This document shows, piece by piece, positions 1 to 9,931 of a DNA stretch of 64,000 nt. The notes below the pieces were generated by a model. That model ran no database searches, was not told where the DNA came from, and saw only the letters and a list, made by a program, of their open reading frames with translations. How positions within the stretch are numbered: the stretch's first letter is position 1; each line of letters starts with the position of its first letter. The position numbers and the translations under genes are program-made. Origin of the DNA: Aquipseudomonas alcaligenes (GTDB lineage: Bacteria > Pseudomonadota > Gammaproteobacteria > Pseudomonadales > Pseudomonadaceae); NCBI RefSeq assembly GCF_900156545.1, contig NZ_FTNW01000003.1:372001-436000 (forward strand), read 5' to 3'.

Positions 1-588
1 GGGATCGCCGATCAAGCGGATCAGGCGGTTGCGGATGTCGTGCACGCCATGGGCGTAGTCCAGTACGCGCTCGCCTGTGATGTCGAAGTACAGGGCGTTG
101 ATGGTGAAGTCGCGACGCTGGGCATCGCTCTCCTGCGAGCCGTAGACGTTGTCGCGCAGGATGCGGCCGCTCTCGTTGCGTGCCGACTGATGGCTGTCTT
201 CCTCGTCGTCGCCCTGCGGGTGATTGCTGCGGAAGGTGGCCACTTCGATGATCTCGCGGCCGAAGTGCACATGCGCCAGCTTGAAGCGCCGGCCGATCAC
301 CCGCGCGTTGCGAAACTCGGCGCGCACCTGCTCGGGCGTAGCGCTGGTGGCGACGTCGAAATCCTTGGGTTGTACGCCGATCAGCAGGTCACGCACGCAG
401 CCGCCGACCAGGTAGGCCTGGTAGCCGGCCTTTTGCAGGCGGTCCACCACGCTCACCGCGTTGCGGCTGAACTGGCCGCGCTGCAGCGAGTGCTGACGCG
501 GGCCGAGCACTTCGGGCGTGCTGCGGGGGCGGGCTTGGCGCTTAAGCGAGAGCGGTGAGCGGAGGGACTTGAACAGCTTTTTCAGCAT
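1..588 (-). CDS. pcnB: Poly(A) polymerase I, N-terminal part (cut by window edge)
   Basis: PcnB adds 3' poly(A) tails to RNA and so promotes its decay. The visible 196 codons begin MLKKLFKS and reach the nucleotidyltransferase core: LVGGCVRDLL is the G-G...R motif, and KDFDVATSA carries the DxD metal ligands. The tRNA-nucleotidyltransferase family motif DFTINALYFD follows, and the reading runs off the left edge at LIRLIGDP with the frame open. The start at 588 was chosen by family similarity; no strong Shine-Dalgarno is visible. It lies downstream of crcZ on the same strand, the usual pseudomonad arrangement. The C-terminal RNA-binding part is outside the window. Confidence 0.93.
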   Translation of the reverse strand, partial: MLKKLFKSLRSPLSLKRQARPRSTPEVLGPRQHSLQRGQFSRNAVSVVDRLQKAGYQAYLVGGCVRDLLIGVQPKDFDVATSATPEQVRAEFRNARVIGRRFKLAHVHFGREIIEVATFRSNHPQGDDEEDSHQSARNESGRILRDNVYGSQESDAQRRDFTINALYFDITGERVLDYAHGVHDIRNRLIRLIGDP

Positions 589-716
589 GGGAGGCACTGT
601 TTGCAGGAATAAGCGGCCGGAAATGCCGGTAACCGCACGAATGGCGCGGATTCTAGCATCGAGAGTAGGAAGGATGGTAAAGGCAGGCTGGGGATGACGA
701 GGGGACTGAAGCTACT

Positions 717-736
717 GGGGGAGCCGAAGCTCCCCC
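717..736 (-). terminator. UUCG-tetraloop hairpin, likely 3' end of crcZ
   Basis: A perfect 8-bp G/C stem (GGGGGAGC / GCTCCCCC) closes a TTCG loop on the minus strand. No T-run follows, so it is not a textbook intrinsic terminator. It may be a processing or stability barrier at the 3' end of crcZ. Confidence 0.55.
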
Positions 737-1066
737 CCAAATTGGTGCGTGCTTTGTTTTTATTGTTATAGCGGGCCTGTTGTTCTTGTTGTAGGCCCGT
801 TCTAGGTATCCCAAATCGGGTACCAGTAGCAAACGGATTGCTTTGGATGCTGATGCTGCCATGATCCATCCTGGATCCAATCAGTGCGGGCTCTGCTTTA
901 GTGCAGTTTTTGTTGTTCTCGGCCTGATCGTGGGGCGAGCCCCGAAGGCAAATCCTCTCCAAAAGAATCAGTTAGCTGCGCCTCCGCGTTGTTGTTTTTG
1001 TTGTGCTGGAGCCGTTCTGTATTGTTTTTATTGTGGGGGTTTCAAACGTTTTTATTGTTGTTGTGC
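717..1066 (-). ncRNA. crcZ: CrcZ small RNA, antagonist of Hfq/Crc catabolite repression
   Basis: The 671-base gap between cbrB and pcnB holds no credible gene. Its minus strand carries six A-rich CA stretches of the AAnAAnAA type, at about 1065-1048, 1035-1019, 1005-988, 920-906, 793-778 and 769-753 (for example CACAACAACAATAAAAAC). In Pseudomonas, CrcZ lies exactly here; by binding Hfq/Crc through such motifs it relieves catabolite repression. The 5' end (about 1066) is inferred from the sigma-54 promoter just upstream. The 3' end is placed at a UUCG hairpin (736-717). That gives about 350 nt, somewhat shorter than I recall for P. aeruginosa. Both ends are predicted. The remaining 589-716 up to pcnB shows nothing I can name. 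Confidence 0.87.
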
Positions 1067-1075
1067 CAGAGATAA

Positions 1076-1091
1076 AGCAGAAGCCGTGCCA
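1076..1091 (-). promoter_or_regulatory. Sigma-54 (-24/-12) promoter of crcZ
   Basis: On the minus strand TGGCAC (1091-1086) is followed after five bases by CTGCT (1080-1076). The sigma-54 consensus is TGGCAC-N5-TTGCA/T, so there is one mismatch. It sits about 11 bases ahead of the first CA motif, matching RpoN/CbrB-dependent control of crcZ known in Pseudomonas. Confidence 0.8.
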
Positions 1092-1148
1092 GTTTTTTGA
1101 AGTCCTTTATTTTCAAGGGCTTAGCGTTTTTCGGGGTAAGGCGTGGGC

Positions 1149-1190
1149 AAAAAAAAGCCGGGTTCCCGTTACCGATGAACCCGGCTTTTG
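1149..1190 (-). terminator. Intrinsic terminator of cbrB
   Basis: A 10-bp inverted repeat AGCCGGGTTC (1156-1165) / GAACCCGGCT (1177-1186) is followed on the minus strand by eight T residues. It lies about 75 bases past the cbrB stop and separates cbrB transcription from the crcZ promoter. Confidence 0.85.
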
Positions 1191-1217
1191 TTACGCGATG
1201 TTTGTCTGGGGGTAACA
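1189..1217. promoter_or_regulatory. Candidate CbrB upstream activating site for crcZ
   Basis: Inverted half-sites TGTTAC (1189-1194) and GTAACA (1212-1217) lie about 100 bases upstream of the -24 box, where a sigma-54 activator should bind. From memory, the published CbrB palindrome is TGTTAC-N14-GTAACA; here the spacer is 17, so the spacing is off although both halves match. Confidence 0.5.
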
Positions 1218-1259
1218 GCGTGGAACTCATCCCGCACACATGTGTCACCGCCCCTCGTC

Positions 1260-2678
<1,419 letters not shown>

Positions 2679-2744
2679 TGATGTTCTCTCGACGGTCTCC
2701 GAATCCGCCGGGCTTATGGCCCCTTGGCGGTTCTAGGTCACTAC

Positions 2745-5699
2745 TCAGGTCGCTGTGGACGTCGCTTCGACATAGCGCGGCAGGGTCACGCGGAAACGGG
2801 TTCCGCGCTGGCGCTCGGGATCGGCCGGGCTGTCGATGGTGATCTGCCCATAATGCTCTTCCACGATCGAATAGACCAGCGCGAGCCCCAAACCGGTGCC
2901 CTTGCCGGGGTCCTTGGTGGTGAAGAAGGGTTCGAACAGACGGTCCATGATCGCCTGCGGAATGCCCGTGCCTTCGTCCTCGACGATCAGTACCACGCTC
3001 TGTTCCTCGACCTCGCTGCGCACGCGGATGGCGCCGCCGGCCGGCGACGCATCACGGGCGTTGGACAGCAGGTTGATCAGGACCTGGGCCAGGCGCTGCG
3101 GGTCGCCCTTGGCCAGGTGCTCCGGGTCGCACAGGTTGAAGAACTGCACTTCGGTGCTGTTGCGGTTCAGTGCCAGCAGGCCGATGGCGTCCTGTGCCAC
3201 TTCGGCCAGGCTCACCGGGTATTCGGCGCGTTGCTGCTGGCCGGCGTGGGCGAAATTCATCAGCGACTGGACGATGCGCGAGATGCGCTTGGTCTGGTCG
3301 AGGATCTGGCTGCTGATTTCGTCCAGCTCGTCGTCGCCTTCGCGCTCCTCGCGCAGGTTCTGTGCCAGGCAGGCGATGCCGGTGACCGGGTTGCCGATCT
3401 CGTGGGCCACCCCGGCGGCCAGACGACCGATGCTGGCCAGGCGCTCGGAGTGCACCAGCTGGTCCTCCAGTACGCGGGTCTCGGTAACGTCTTCAACCAG
3501 CAGCACCAGGCCGCTGTTTCCTGGCGCCAGTGGTTCGTCGATGGCTGCCTTGTGCAGGTTGAGCCAGCGCATCTCGCCGTCCAGTTGCAGCTGCTGCTTG
3601 TGCAGGTGTTCTTCGTCCTGGGCGATGAAATCCTGCAGCAGCTCACGCCAGGGGTGCTCCAGGCTGAGCAGGCGCGAGCCGACCACCTGTTGCGCGCTGA
3701 TGCCGGTGAGCTCCTCCATGGCGCGGTTCCACATCAGCACTTCCTGGTCCTTGGCCAGGGAGCACACGCCCATCGGCAGCTCCTGCAGGGTCTGGCGGTG
3801 GAAGCGGCGCAGGGCGTCCAGCTCGGCGGCCAGGCCGGTGAGGCGCGACTGGTAGTCCTCCAGGCGGCTCTCGATGAAGTGAATGTCCTCGCTGACATAG
3901 GCCTCGCTGCCCGATTTGTACGGCAGGAAGGTTTCGACCATGTCCTGCGCCACGCTGGGGCCCATCAGGCCCGACAGGTTGGCCTCGATGCGGTCACGCA
4001 GGCGGCGCAGGGCGTAGGGACGGCGTTCGTCGAAGGGCAGGTGCAGGTCGCGCAGGGCGCGCTCCACCTCCTTCTGCGCGGTCACGGCACCGAGCGGCTT
4101 GGCCAACTCGGCGGCGAATTCCTGCGGCGAGCCGGCCACCAGCTCGCGGCGCTGAGGGCGGCGCACGTTGTCCACGGTGCAGGCCTCGGCAGCGCTTTTT
4201 TCTTCATCGCTGGCTTCGGTGAACAGCGAGACCAGGGTGAACACCAGCACGTTGGCGGCCAGCGAGCCGATGGCCGCGAAGTGCCAGCTGTTCTCGTCGA
4301 GCACGTAGACGATGTCGAACAGCGGGAGGTGGATGCCCTGCAGATTGCTGACCAACGGCACCAGCATGCTCACAGCCCACACGGCGATGCCGGTAAGCAG
4401 GCCGGCGATGAAGCCGCGGCGGTTGGCGGTCGGCCAGTACAGCACCGAGAGCACGCCGGGGAGGAATTGCAGGGTGGCGACGAAGGCGACGATGCCGAGG
4501 TTGGCCAGGTCCTGCTCGGCGCCGAGCAATAGATAGAAACCGTAGGCCGCGGCGATGATGGCGATGATCAGGCCGCGGCGCGTCCACTTCAGCCAGCGGT
4601 AGATGTTGCCTTCGGCCGGCGGCTGGTAGAGCGGCAGCACCAGGTGGTTGAGTGCCATGCCGGACAGCGCCAGGGTACTGACGATGATCAGCCCGCTGGA
4701 CGCCGACAGGCCGCCGACATAGGCCAGCAGGGCCAGGCTGCGGTCGCCCAGGGCCAGGCCCAGGCCCAGGGTGAAGTACTCGGGGTTGGTGGTGGCGCCG
4801 ATCTTCAGGCTGGCCCAGAGAATCAGCGGCACCGACAGGCTCATTAGCAACAGCAGCAGCGGCAGGCCCCAGCTGGCGCTGACGATGGCGCGCGGGTTGA
4901 GGTTCTCGGTAAAGGTCATGTGGTACATGTGTGGCATGACGATGGCCGAGGCGAAGAACACCAGCAGCAGGGTGCGCCAGGGGCCTTCCTGCAGCGGCGT
5001 ATGCAGGGCGGCGAGGGCCTGCTGGTTCTGCAGCAGCCACTGCTCCAGTTCGCCGGGGCCGCCGAACACCTCGTACAGCGCATACAGGCCGATGCCGCCG
5101 AGGGCAATGAGCTTGACCACCGATTCGAAGGCGATGGCGAACACCAGGCCTTCGTGCTTCTCGCGGGTGGCGATGTGGCGCGCGCCGAAGAGGATGGTGA
5201 ACAGGGTGATCAGGGCGCAGAAGCCGAGGGCGAAGCGGTCCTGCAGCGGTTCGCGGGTGAGGATGCCGATGGAGTCGGCTACCGCCTGGATCTGCAGGGC
5301 CAGCAGCGGCAGCAGGCCGACCAGCATGAACAGGGTGGTGAGTACCCCGGCCCAGGTGCTGCGAAAGCGGAAGGCGAACAGGTCGGCCAGCGATGACAGC
5401 TGATAGGTGCGGGTAACCCGCAGGATCGGGTAGAGCAGCACCGGCGCCAGGAGGAAGGCGCCGGTCACGCCCAGGTAGCTGGCGAGGAAGCCGAAGCCGT
5501 ACTGGTAAGCCAGGCCGACCGTGCCGTAGAAGGCCCAGGCACTGGCGTAGACGCCCAGCGACAGGGTGTAGGTCAGCGGATGGCGGATCACCCAGCGCGG
5601 GATCAGGCCCTTCTCGCTGGTCCAGGCCACGCCGAACAGCAGTAGCAGGTAGGCGGCGCTGATCAGGATCAGCTGGCTGAGTTCAAAGCTCGTCGGCAT
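2745..5699 (-). CDS. cbrA: Transporter-fused sensor histidine kinase CbrA
   Basis: A 984-residue hybrid. About the first 500 residues form a multi-pass membrane domain of the sodium/solute symporter (SLC5) type. A cytoplasmic linker, a PAS domain (about 620-740) and the kinase core follow. The H-box is AAGVAHEIGNPVTG with His766, and the ATPase domain shows VEDEGTGIP and the G-box GKGTGLGLALV. In Pseudomonas it phosphorylates CbrB, and the N-terminal domain has been linked to histidine transport. Its start lies inside the end of cbrX (17-base overlap), suggesting translational coupling. Confidence 0.97.
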   Translation of the reverse strand: MPTSFELSQLILISAAYLLLLFGVAWTSEKGLIPRWVIRHPLTYTLSLGVYASAWAFYGTVGLAYQYGFGFLASYLGVTGAFLLAPVLLYPILRVTRTYQLSSLADLFAFRFRSTWAGVLTTLFMLVGLLPLLALQIQAVADSIGILTREPLQDRFALGFCALITLFTILFGARHIATREKHEGLVFAIAFESVVKLIALGGIGLYALYEVFGGPGELEQWLLQNQQALAALHTPLQEGPWRTLLLVFFASAIVMPHMYHMTFTENLNPRAIVSASWGLPLLLLLMSLSVPLILWASLKIGATTNPEYFTLGLGLALGDRSLALLAYVGGLSASSGLIIVSTLALSGMALNHLVLPLYQPPAEGNIYRWLKWTRRGLIIAIIAAAYGFYLLLGAEQDLANLGIVAFVATLQFLPGVLSVLYWPTANRRGFIAGLLTGIAVWAVSMLVPLVSNLQGIHLPLFDIVYVLDENSWHFAAIGSLAANVLVFTLVSLFTEASDEEKSAAEACTVDNVRRPQRRELVAGSPQEFAAELAKPLGAVTAQKEVERALRDLHLPFDERRPYALRRLRDRIEANLSGLMGPSVAQDMVETFLPYKSGSEAYVSEDIHFIESRLEDYQSRLTGLAAELDALRRFHRQTLQELPMGVCSLAKDQEVLMWNRAMEELTGISAQQVVGSRLLSLEHPWRELLQDFIAQDEEHLHKQQLQLDGEMRWLNLHKAAIDEPLAPGNSGLVLLVEDVTETRVLEDQLVHSERLASIGRLAAGVAHEIGNPVTGIACLAQNLREEREGDDELDEISSQILDQTKRISRIVQSLMNFAHAGQQQRAEYPVSLAEVAQDAIGLLALNRNSTEVQFFNLCDPEHLAKGDPQRLAQVLINLLSNARDASPAGGAIRVRSEVEEQSVVLIVEDEGTGIPQAIMDRLFEPFFTTKDPGKGTGLGLALVYSIVEEHYGQITIDSPADPERQRGTRFRVTLPRYVEATSTAT

Positions 5700-5859
5700 C
5701 GCGCTGGCTCTGCAGGATCAGGGTAACGACGATGAGGATCAGCCACAGCAGGTAGGGCCTGTACCAGGCGCCGTTGGGGTCGATCCACCAGTCCATGATG
5801 GCGGGGGAGAACAGGTAGATGCCCACCACCAGGATCAGTACCAGTCGGTAGATGTACAT
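5683..5859 (-). CDS. cbrX: Small membrane protein CbrX
   Basis: A 58-residue protein starting MYIYRLVLILVVGIYLFSPA. It has two hydrophobic segments (about 5-21 and 37-50) around a short polar loop WWIDPNGAWYRPY. It precedes cbrA and overlaps it by 17 bases. A small cbrX gene in this position is known in other pseudomonads, where it is co-transcribed with cbrA. Its molecular function is not established; coupling cbrA translation is the best guess. Confidence 0.85.
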   Translation of the reverse strand: MYIYRLVLILVVGIYLFSPAIMDWWIDPNGAWYRPYLLWLILIVVTLILQSQRDADEL

Positions 5860-5917
5860 AGGTCGGGTCCGAAGGGGATGCCCGGATGGTACGGGAGCCC
5901 GCTGTGAGGGGAAAGCG

Positions 5918-6805
5918 TCAGCGCAGTTGCGCTTCGGCCAGGGTGCGGCTGCGCGGGATGCGACTGGCGTCCCAGTGGGCGATGCCCCAGGCCAGTACCT
6001 CGTGCGGGGTGCCATCGGCCAGCTCGGCCGGCGGTTGCTGGCCGAGTGCGCGCAGGGCGCGGGCCAGCAAGGGCGGTGCCTGGTCAGCCGGCAGCGGTGG
6101 CGAACGGTAGCTCTTGCCCAGTTTGTGTCCATCCGGCTGGATGACCAGCGGCACATGCAGGTAGCGTGGCTGCGGCAGGCCGAGCAGCTCCTGCAGATAG
6201 AGCTGGCGTGGCGTGGAGTCGAGCAGGTCGGCGCCACGCACCACATCGGTGACGCCCTGCCAGGCATCGTCCAGCACCACAGCCAGCTGATAGGCGAACA
6301 GGCCGTCGCGGCGGCGGATGACGAAGTCGCCGACTTCTCGGCCCAGGTGCTGACGGAACTCGCCCTGCACGCGATCGGTGAAACGGTACTCCAGCTCCGG
6401 CACGCGCAGGCGGATGGCGGCATCGTGACCGGGATGGCCGGCGTTGCGGCAGGTGCCGGGGTAGATGCCACCTGAGCCTTCCAGCTGCTTGCGCGAGCAG
6501 GTGCAGGCGTAGGCCAGGCCCTGGGCGAACAGGCGCTGGATCAGCGCGGCGTACTCGGCATGGCGCTCGCTCTGGCGCACCAGCGCACCGTCCCACTCGA
6601 AACCGTAGGTCTCCAGGCTGCGCAGGATGGCGCCCTGCGCGCCAGGCATCTCGCGCGGCGGGTCGAGATCTTCCATGCGCAGCAGCCAGCGGCCGCCGAC
6701 ACTGCGGGCATCCAGGTAGGAGGCGAGGGCGGCCACCAGCGAGCCGAAGTGCAGGTAGCCACTGGGGGTGGGGGCGAAACGCCCGATGTAGGGGGTGTCG
6801 TTCAT
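5918..6805 (-). CDS. gluQ: Glutamyl-Q tRNA(Asp) synthetase
   Basis: A 295-residue truncated paralogue of glutamyl-tRNA synthetase that charges glutamate onto queuosine 34 of tRNA-Asp. The Rossmann catalytic core is present: FAPTPSGYLHFGSL is the HIGH-like region and KLGKS the KMSKS-like motif. A zinc-ligand stretch CTCSRKQL...YPGTC lies near residue 100. There is no anticodon-binding domain, as expected. It sits downstream of dksA, a pairing common in gammaproteobacteria. Only 58 bases separate it from cbrX, so read-through into cbrXA is possible. The queuosine genes queA and tgt are also in this window. Confidence 0.95.
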   Translation of the reverse strand: MNDTPYIGRFAPTPSGYLHFGSLVAALASYLDARSVGGRWLLRMEDLDPPREMPGAQGAILRSLETYGFEWDGALVRQSERHAEYAALIQRLFAQGLAYACTCSRKQLEGSGGIYPGTCRNAGHPGHDAAIRLRVPELEYRFTDRVQGEFRQHLGREVGDFVIRRRDGLFAYQLAVVLDDAWQGVTDVVRGADLLDSTPRQLYLQELLGLPQPRYLHVPLVIQPDGHKLGKSYRSPPLPADQAPPLLARALRALGQQPPAELADGTPHEVLAWGIAHWDASRIPRSRTLAEAQLR

Positions 6806-6868
6806 GCTCGCGAGGCTATCGATTGATGCGGCGCGATGCCAGCCCGCCTATCGGCGGCCGGAAATGAA

Positions 6869-6890
6869 ACGGGGCGCCGTGGCGCCCCGT
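6869..6890 (-). terminator. Strong hairpin after dksA
   Basis: ACGGGGCGCC / GGCGCCCCGT form a 10-bp stem with a 2-base loop just past the dksA stop. On the minus strand it is followed by the weak T-containing tail TTCATTTCC. It may be a terminator or a partial attenuator ahead of gluQ. Confidence 0.6.
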
Positions 6891-6898
6891 GTGCAGAT

Positions 6899-7342
6899 TC
6901 AGGAACCGATCTGCTTTTCCTTGATTTCCGCCAGCGTCTTGCAGTCGATGCACAGGGTCGCGGTGGGACGGGCTTCGAGGCGGCGGATGCCGATTTCCAC
7001 GCCGCAGGAGTCGCACCAGCCGTAATCGTTGTCTTCGATCAGCTGCAGGGTCTCGTCGATCTTCTTGATCAGCTTGCGTTCGCGGTCACGGGCGCGCAGT
7101 TCCAGGCTGAACTCTTCTTCCTGGCTGGCACGGTCAGCCGGATCCGGGAAGTTGGCGGCTTCGTCCTGCATGTGGTGCACGGTGCGATCCACTTCCTGCA
7201 TCAGCTCCAGCTTCCACTTGTTGAGGATGCTGGTGAAGTGAGCGCGCATCGGATCGCTCATGTACTCCTCGCCCTTCTTCTCTTTATAGGGTTCGAAGCC
7301 ACGAATCAGCTGGTTGCCGTTCTGTTTTGCTTTGGTGGGCAT
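6899..7342 (-). CDS. dksA: RNA polymerase-binding transcription factor DksA
   Basis: A 147-residue DksA. It has an N-terminal coiled coil, the tip motif DPADRAS (DxxDxA) that enters the RNA polymerase secondary channel, and a C4 zinc finger (CDSC...CIDC). It acts with ppGpp in the stringent response. The start MPTKAKQ at 7342 was preferred over an in-frame upstream start because it gives the usual length and has GAGAGG about eight bases upstream. The zinc-ligand set is complete, so this is the canonical and not the zinc-free DksA2 type. Confidence 0.97.
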   Translation of the reverse strand: MPTKAKQNGNQLIRGFEPYKEKKGEEYMSDPMRAHFTSILNKWKLELMQEVDRTVHHMQDEAANFPDPADRASQEEEFSLELRARDRERKLIKKIDETLQLIEDNDYGWCDSCGVEIGIRRLEARPTATLCIDCKTLAEIKEKQIGS

Positions 7343-7537
7343 GGGACCGCCTCTCACTCTCTCTGATCCATTGCGCAGGATCTTTTCCTTTGCCGGCAAG
7401 TGGCGCCGGGCCTGCGGCTGCAAGCGGGCGAACTTACCAGATCGATTCCGGCGATGCTACTCCCGGTTGTCTCGCCTGTTACAGGGTTACGGGACAGTTG
7501 GTTAGAATCCCTCCTTTTACTCAATAAAGGAAGGCCA

Positions 7538-8719
7538 ATGGCCCAGTCCTTCAGTGCGCGCAGCCGCGCCATCGAACCTTTCCACGTCATGGCCCTGCTG
7601 GCCCGCGCCAACGAGCTGCAGGCCGCCGGCCATGATGTGATCCACCTGGAGATCGGCGAGCCGGACTTCAGCACCGCCGCGCCGATCATCGCCGCCGGGC
7701 AGGCCGCGCTGGCCGCCGGACACACCCGCTACACCGCGGCACGTGGCATTCCGCAGCTGCGCGAGGCGTTGGCCGGCTTCTATGCCCAGCGCTACGGCGT
7801 GTCGCTCAACCCCGAGCGCATCCTCATCACTCCCGGCGGCTCCGGTGCCCTGCTGCTGGCCGCCAGCCTGCTGGTCGACCCCGGCAAGCACTGGCTGCTG
7901 GCCGATCCCGGCTACCCGTGCAACCGCCACTTCCTGCGCCTGGTCGAGGGCGCCGCGCAGCTGGTGCCGGTCGGCCCGGAGAGCCGCTACCAGCTGACTC
8001 CGCAGCTGGTCGAGCGGCACTGGGATGGCGACAGTGTCGGCGCCCTGGTCGCTTCGCCGGCCAACCCGACCGGCACCCTGCTGCACAAGGACGAGCTGGC
8101 GGCGCTGGCGAGCAGCCTGAAACAGCGCGGTGGGCATCTGGTGGTGGACGAGATCTACCACGGCCTGACTTATGGCTGCGACGCGGCCAGCGTGCTGGAG
8201 GTGGACGACGACGCCTTCGTGCTCAACAGCTTCTCCAAGTACTTCGGCATGACCGGCTGGCGCCTGGGCTGGCTGGTGGCGCCGGAGAACGCGGTGCCGG
8301 AGCTGGAAAAACTGGCGCAGAACCTCTATATCAGTGCGCCGAGCATGGCCCAGTACGCCGCGCTGGCCTGCTTCACGCCTGAGAGCCTGGCAATTTTCGA
8401 GGAGCGCCGCCACGAGTTCCAGCGCCGCCGCGACTACCTGCTGCCGGCCCTGCGCGAGCTGGGCTTCCGCATCGCTGTGGAGCCGGAAGGCGCCTTCTAT
8501 TTATATGCCGACATCTCCGCCTTTGGCGGCGATGCCTTCGCCTTCTGCCGGCACTTCATCGAGACCGAGCACGTAGCCTTTACCCCGGGCCTGGATTTCG
8601 GCCGCCACCTGGCCGGGCACCATGTGCGCTTCGCCTACACGCAGAGCGTCGAGCGCCTGCAGCAGGCGGTCGAGCGCATCGCCCGTGGCCTCAGGACCTG
8701 GCAGCCCGATGCGCTTTGA
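7538..8719 (+). CDS. PLP-dependent class I/II aminotransferase
   Basis: A 393-residue fold-type I aminotransferase. The family motifs are [14 protein letters not shown] near the N terminus, [22 protein letters not shown], and the Schiff-base lysine Lys234 in [26 protein letters not shown] near the C terminus carries the carboxylate-binding Arg. The start at 7538 has AAAGGAAGG upstream. It overlaps sfsA by 11 bases and heads the operon. The amino-acid substrate cannot be deduced; the family includes aspartate/alanine-type enzymes. Confidence 0.9.
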   Translation: MAQSFSARSRAIEPFHVMALLARANELQAAGHDVIHLEIGEPDFSTAAPIIAAGQAALAAGHTRYTAARGIPQLREALAGFYAQRYGVSLNPERILITPGGSGALLLAASLLVDPGKHWLLADPGYPCNRHFLRLVEGAAQLVPVGPESRYQLTPQLVERHWDGDSVGALVASPANPTGTLLHKDELAALASSLKQRGGHLVVDEIYHGLTYGCDAASVLEVDDDAFVLNSFSKYFGMTGWRLGWLVAPENAVPELEKLAQNLYISAPSMAQYAALACFTPESLAIFEERRHEFQRRRDYLLPALRELGFRIAVEPEGAFYLYADISAFGGDAFAFCRHFIETEHVAFTPGLDFGRHLAGHHVRFAYTQSVERLQQAVERIARGLRTWQPDAL

Positions 8720-9413
8720 GCCGGCGCTGGAGGAAGGACGGCTGGTAAGGCGCTACAAGCGCTTCTTCGCCGATATCGAGACGGCGAGCGGGCCGCTGAC
8801 CATCCACTGTCCCAACACCGGCTCCATGCTCAACTGCCTGCACCCGGGCGGGCGGGTCTGGTTCAGCCGCAACGACGACCCGAAACGCAAGCTGCGCGGC
8901 ACCTGGGAGCTGGGCGAGACGCCACATGGGCGCCTGGCCTGCTTCAATACCGGGCGCGCCAATGCGCTGGTAGAGGAGGCGCTGCATGCCGGGGTGATCG
9001 CCGAGCTGGCCGGCTTCGCTGAGCTGCGCCGCGAGGTGCGCTATGGCGCGGAGAACAGCCGGGCCGACTTCCGCCTGGAGTTCGCCCGTGGGCCGGCCTA
9101 TGTCGAGGTCAAGAGCGTGACGCTGGGCTATGCCGACTCGACCGTGGCGGCCTTCCCCGATGCGGTGACCGAACGCGGCACCAAGCACCTGCGTGAGCTG
9201 GCGACGCTGGCGCGGCAGGGCGTGCGTGCGGTGCTGCTGTACTGCGTGAACCTGTCCGGCATCGAGGCAGTGCGGGTGGCGCGGGAGATCGACCCGACCT
9301 ATGCGGCTGCCTGGCAGGAGGCGCGGGCGGCGGGGGTGGAGATGCTGGCTTACGGCGTGCAGTTCGCTCCCTACGAACTGCGCCTGGCCCGGCGCCTGGC
9401 ACTGGAGGACTGA
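8709..9413 (+). CDS. sfsA: SfsA family DNA/RNA nuclease-like protein
   Basis: A 234-residue SfsA (sugar fermentation stimulation protein). It begins [20 protein letters not shown], an OB-like N-terminal domain. A PD-(D/E)xK nuclease-like core follows, with SRADFRLEF and YVEVKSVTL supplying the acidic and lysine residues. The E. coli protein was linked to maltose genes, but the molecular role is unsettled. The start lies inside the aminotransferase gene and the stop overlaps the GNAT gene by one base, so translation is probably coupled across all three. Confidence 0.93.
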   Translation: MRFEPALEEGRLVRRYKRFFADIETASGPLTIHCPNTGSMLNCLHPGGRVWFSRNDDPKRKLRGTWELGETPHGRLACFNTGRANALVEEALHAGVIAELAGFAELRREVRYGAENSRADFRLEFARGPAYVEVKSVTLGYADSTVAAFPDAVTERGTKHLRELATLARQGVRAVLLYCVNLSGIEAVRVAREIDPTYAAAWQEARAAGVEMLAYGVQFAPYELRLARRLALED

Positions 9414-9931
9414 TGCACATTCTGCCGTTGGACGCCAGGCAGGCGCAGGCATTCGACGCGGCGGAGAACGAGTTCGAGGTGCGCGAGGTGTACGATCTGG
9501 GCTTCGAGAAGGGCGACTGGCTGCTCCGGGCGCGAGCGGTAGAGCCTTATCTCAAGCGCTATATCGGCGATCCGGAGGACATGGCCGGGGCCCAGTATTT
9601 TGCCGCACGCGAGGGTGATGAGCTGGTCGGCATGCTGGCGCTGAGCGATGCCTGGAACGACCTGGCCTCGCTTGACCAGCTGCTGGTCGCGCGGGCCTGG
9701 CGTGGGCGGGGTGTGGCCTCCGCGCTGCTCGACTTCGCGAAAGCCTGGGCCCGGCAGAGCGGTTTGGCCGGTGTGCGCCTGGAGACGCAGAGCACCAATG
9801 TGCCGGCGTGTCGTTTGTACCAGCGCCATGGCTTCGTGCTCGGTGGTGCCGACCGCCTGGTCTATCGTGCCGACCCGGCGCTGGCCCATGAGGTGGCGCT
9901 GTACTGGTACTGGTTCGACACGCGCGCCTAG
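9413..9931 (+). CDS. GNAT family N-acetyltransferase
   Basis: A 172-residue GNAT protein. The acetyl-CoA pyrophosphate loop is QLLVARAWRGRGVASALL (R-x-x-G-x-G/A type), followed by the motif B-like VPACRLYQRHGFVLGG. It starts in a TGATG overlap with sfsA. Substrate unknown: such acetyltransferases act on anything from ribosomal proteins to antibiotics, and nothing here singles one out. It ends tail to tail with the Rieske gene, with a 4-base overlap. Confidence 0.88.
   Translation: MHILPLDARQAQAFDAAENEFEVREVYDLGFEKGDWLLRARAVEPYLKRYIGDPEDMAGAQYFAAREGDELVGMLALSDAWNDLASLDQLLVARAWRGRGVASALLDFAKAWARQSGLAGVRLETQSTNVPACRLYQRHGFVLGGADRLVYRADPALAHEVALYWYWFDTRA

Noticed and set aside
582..962. Possible small proteins (up to 126 codons) in the cbrB-pcnB gap
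   Set aside because: They coincide with the CA-rich repeats of crcZ, encode Asn/Lys runs from those repeats and lack ribosome sites.
2724..4532. Long open plus-strand frame (602 codons) opposite cbrA
   Set aside because: It mirrors the cbrA coding sequence, has composition typical of antisense high-GC frames, and shows no domain or ribosome site. CbrA is intact on the other strand.
7343..7423. N-terminally extended DksA start
   Set aside because: The extension adds 27 residues not seen in DksA proteins; the MPTKAKQ start has a ribosome site and gives the standard length.
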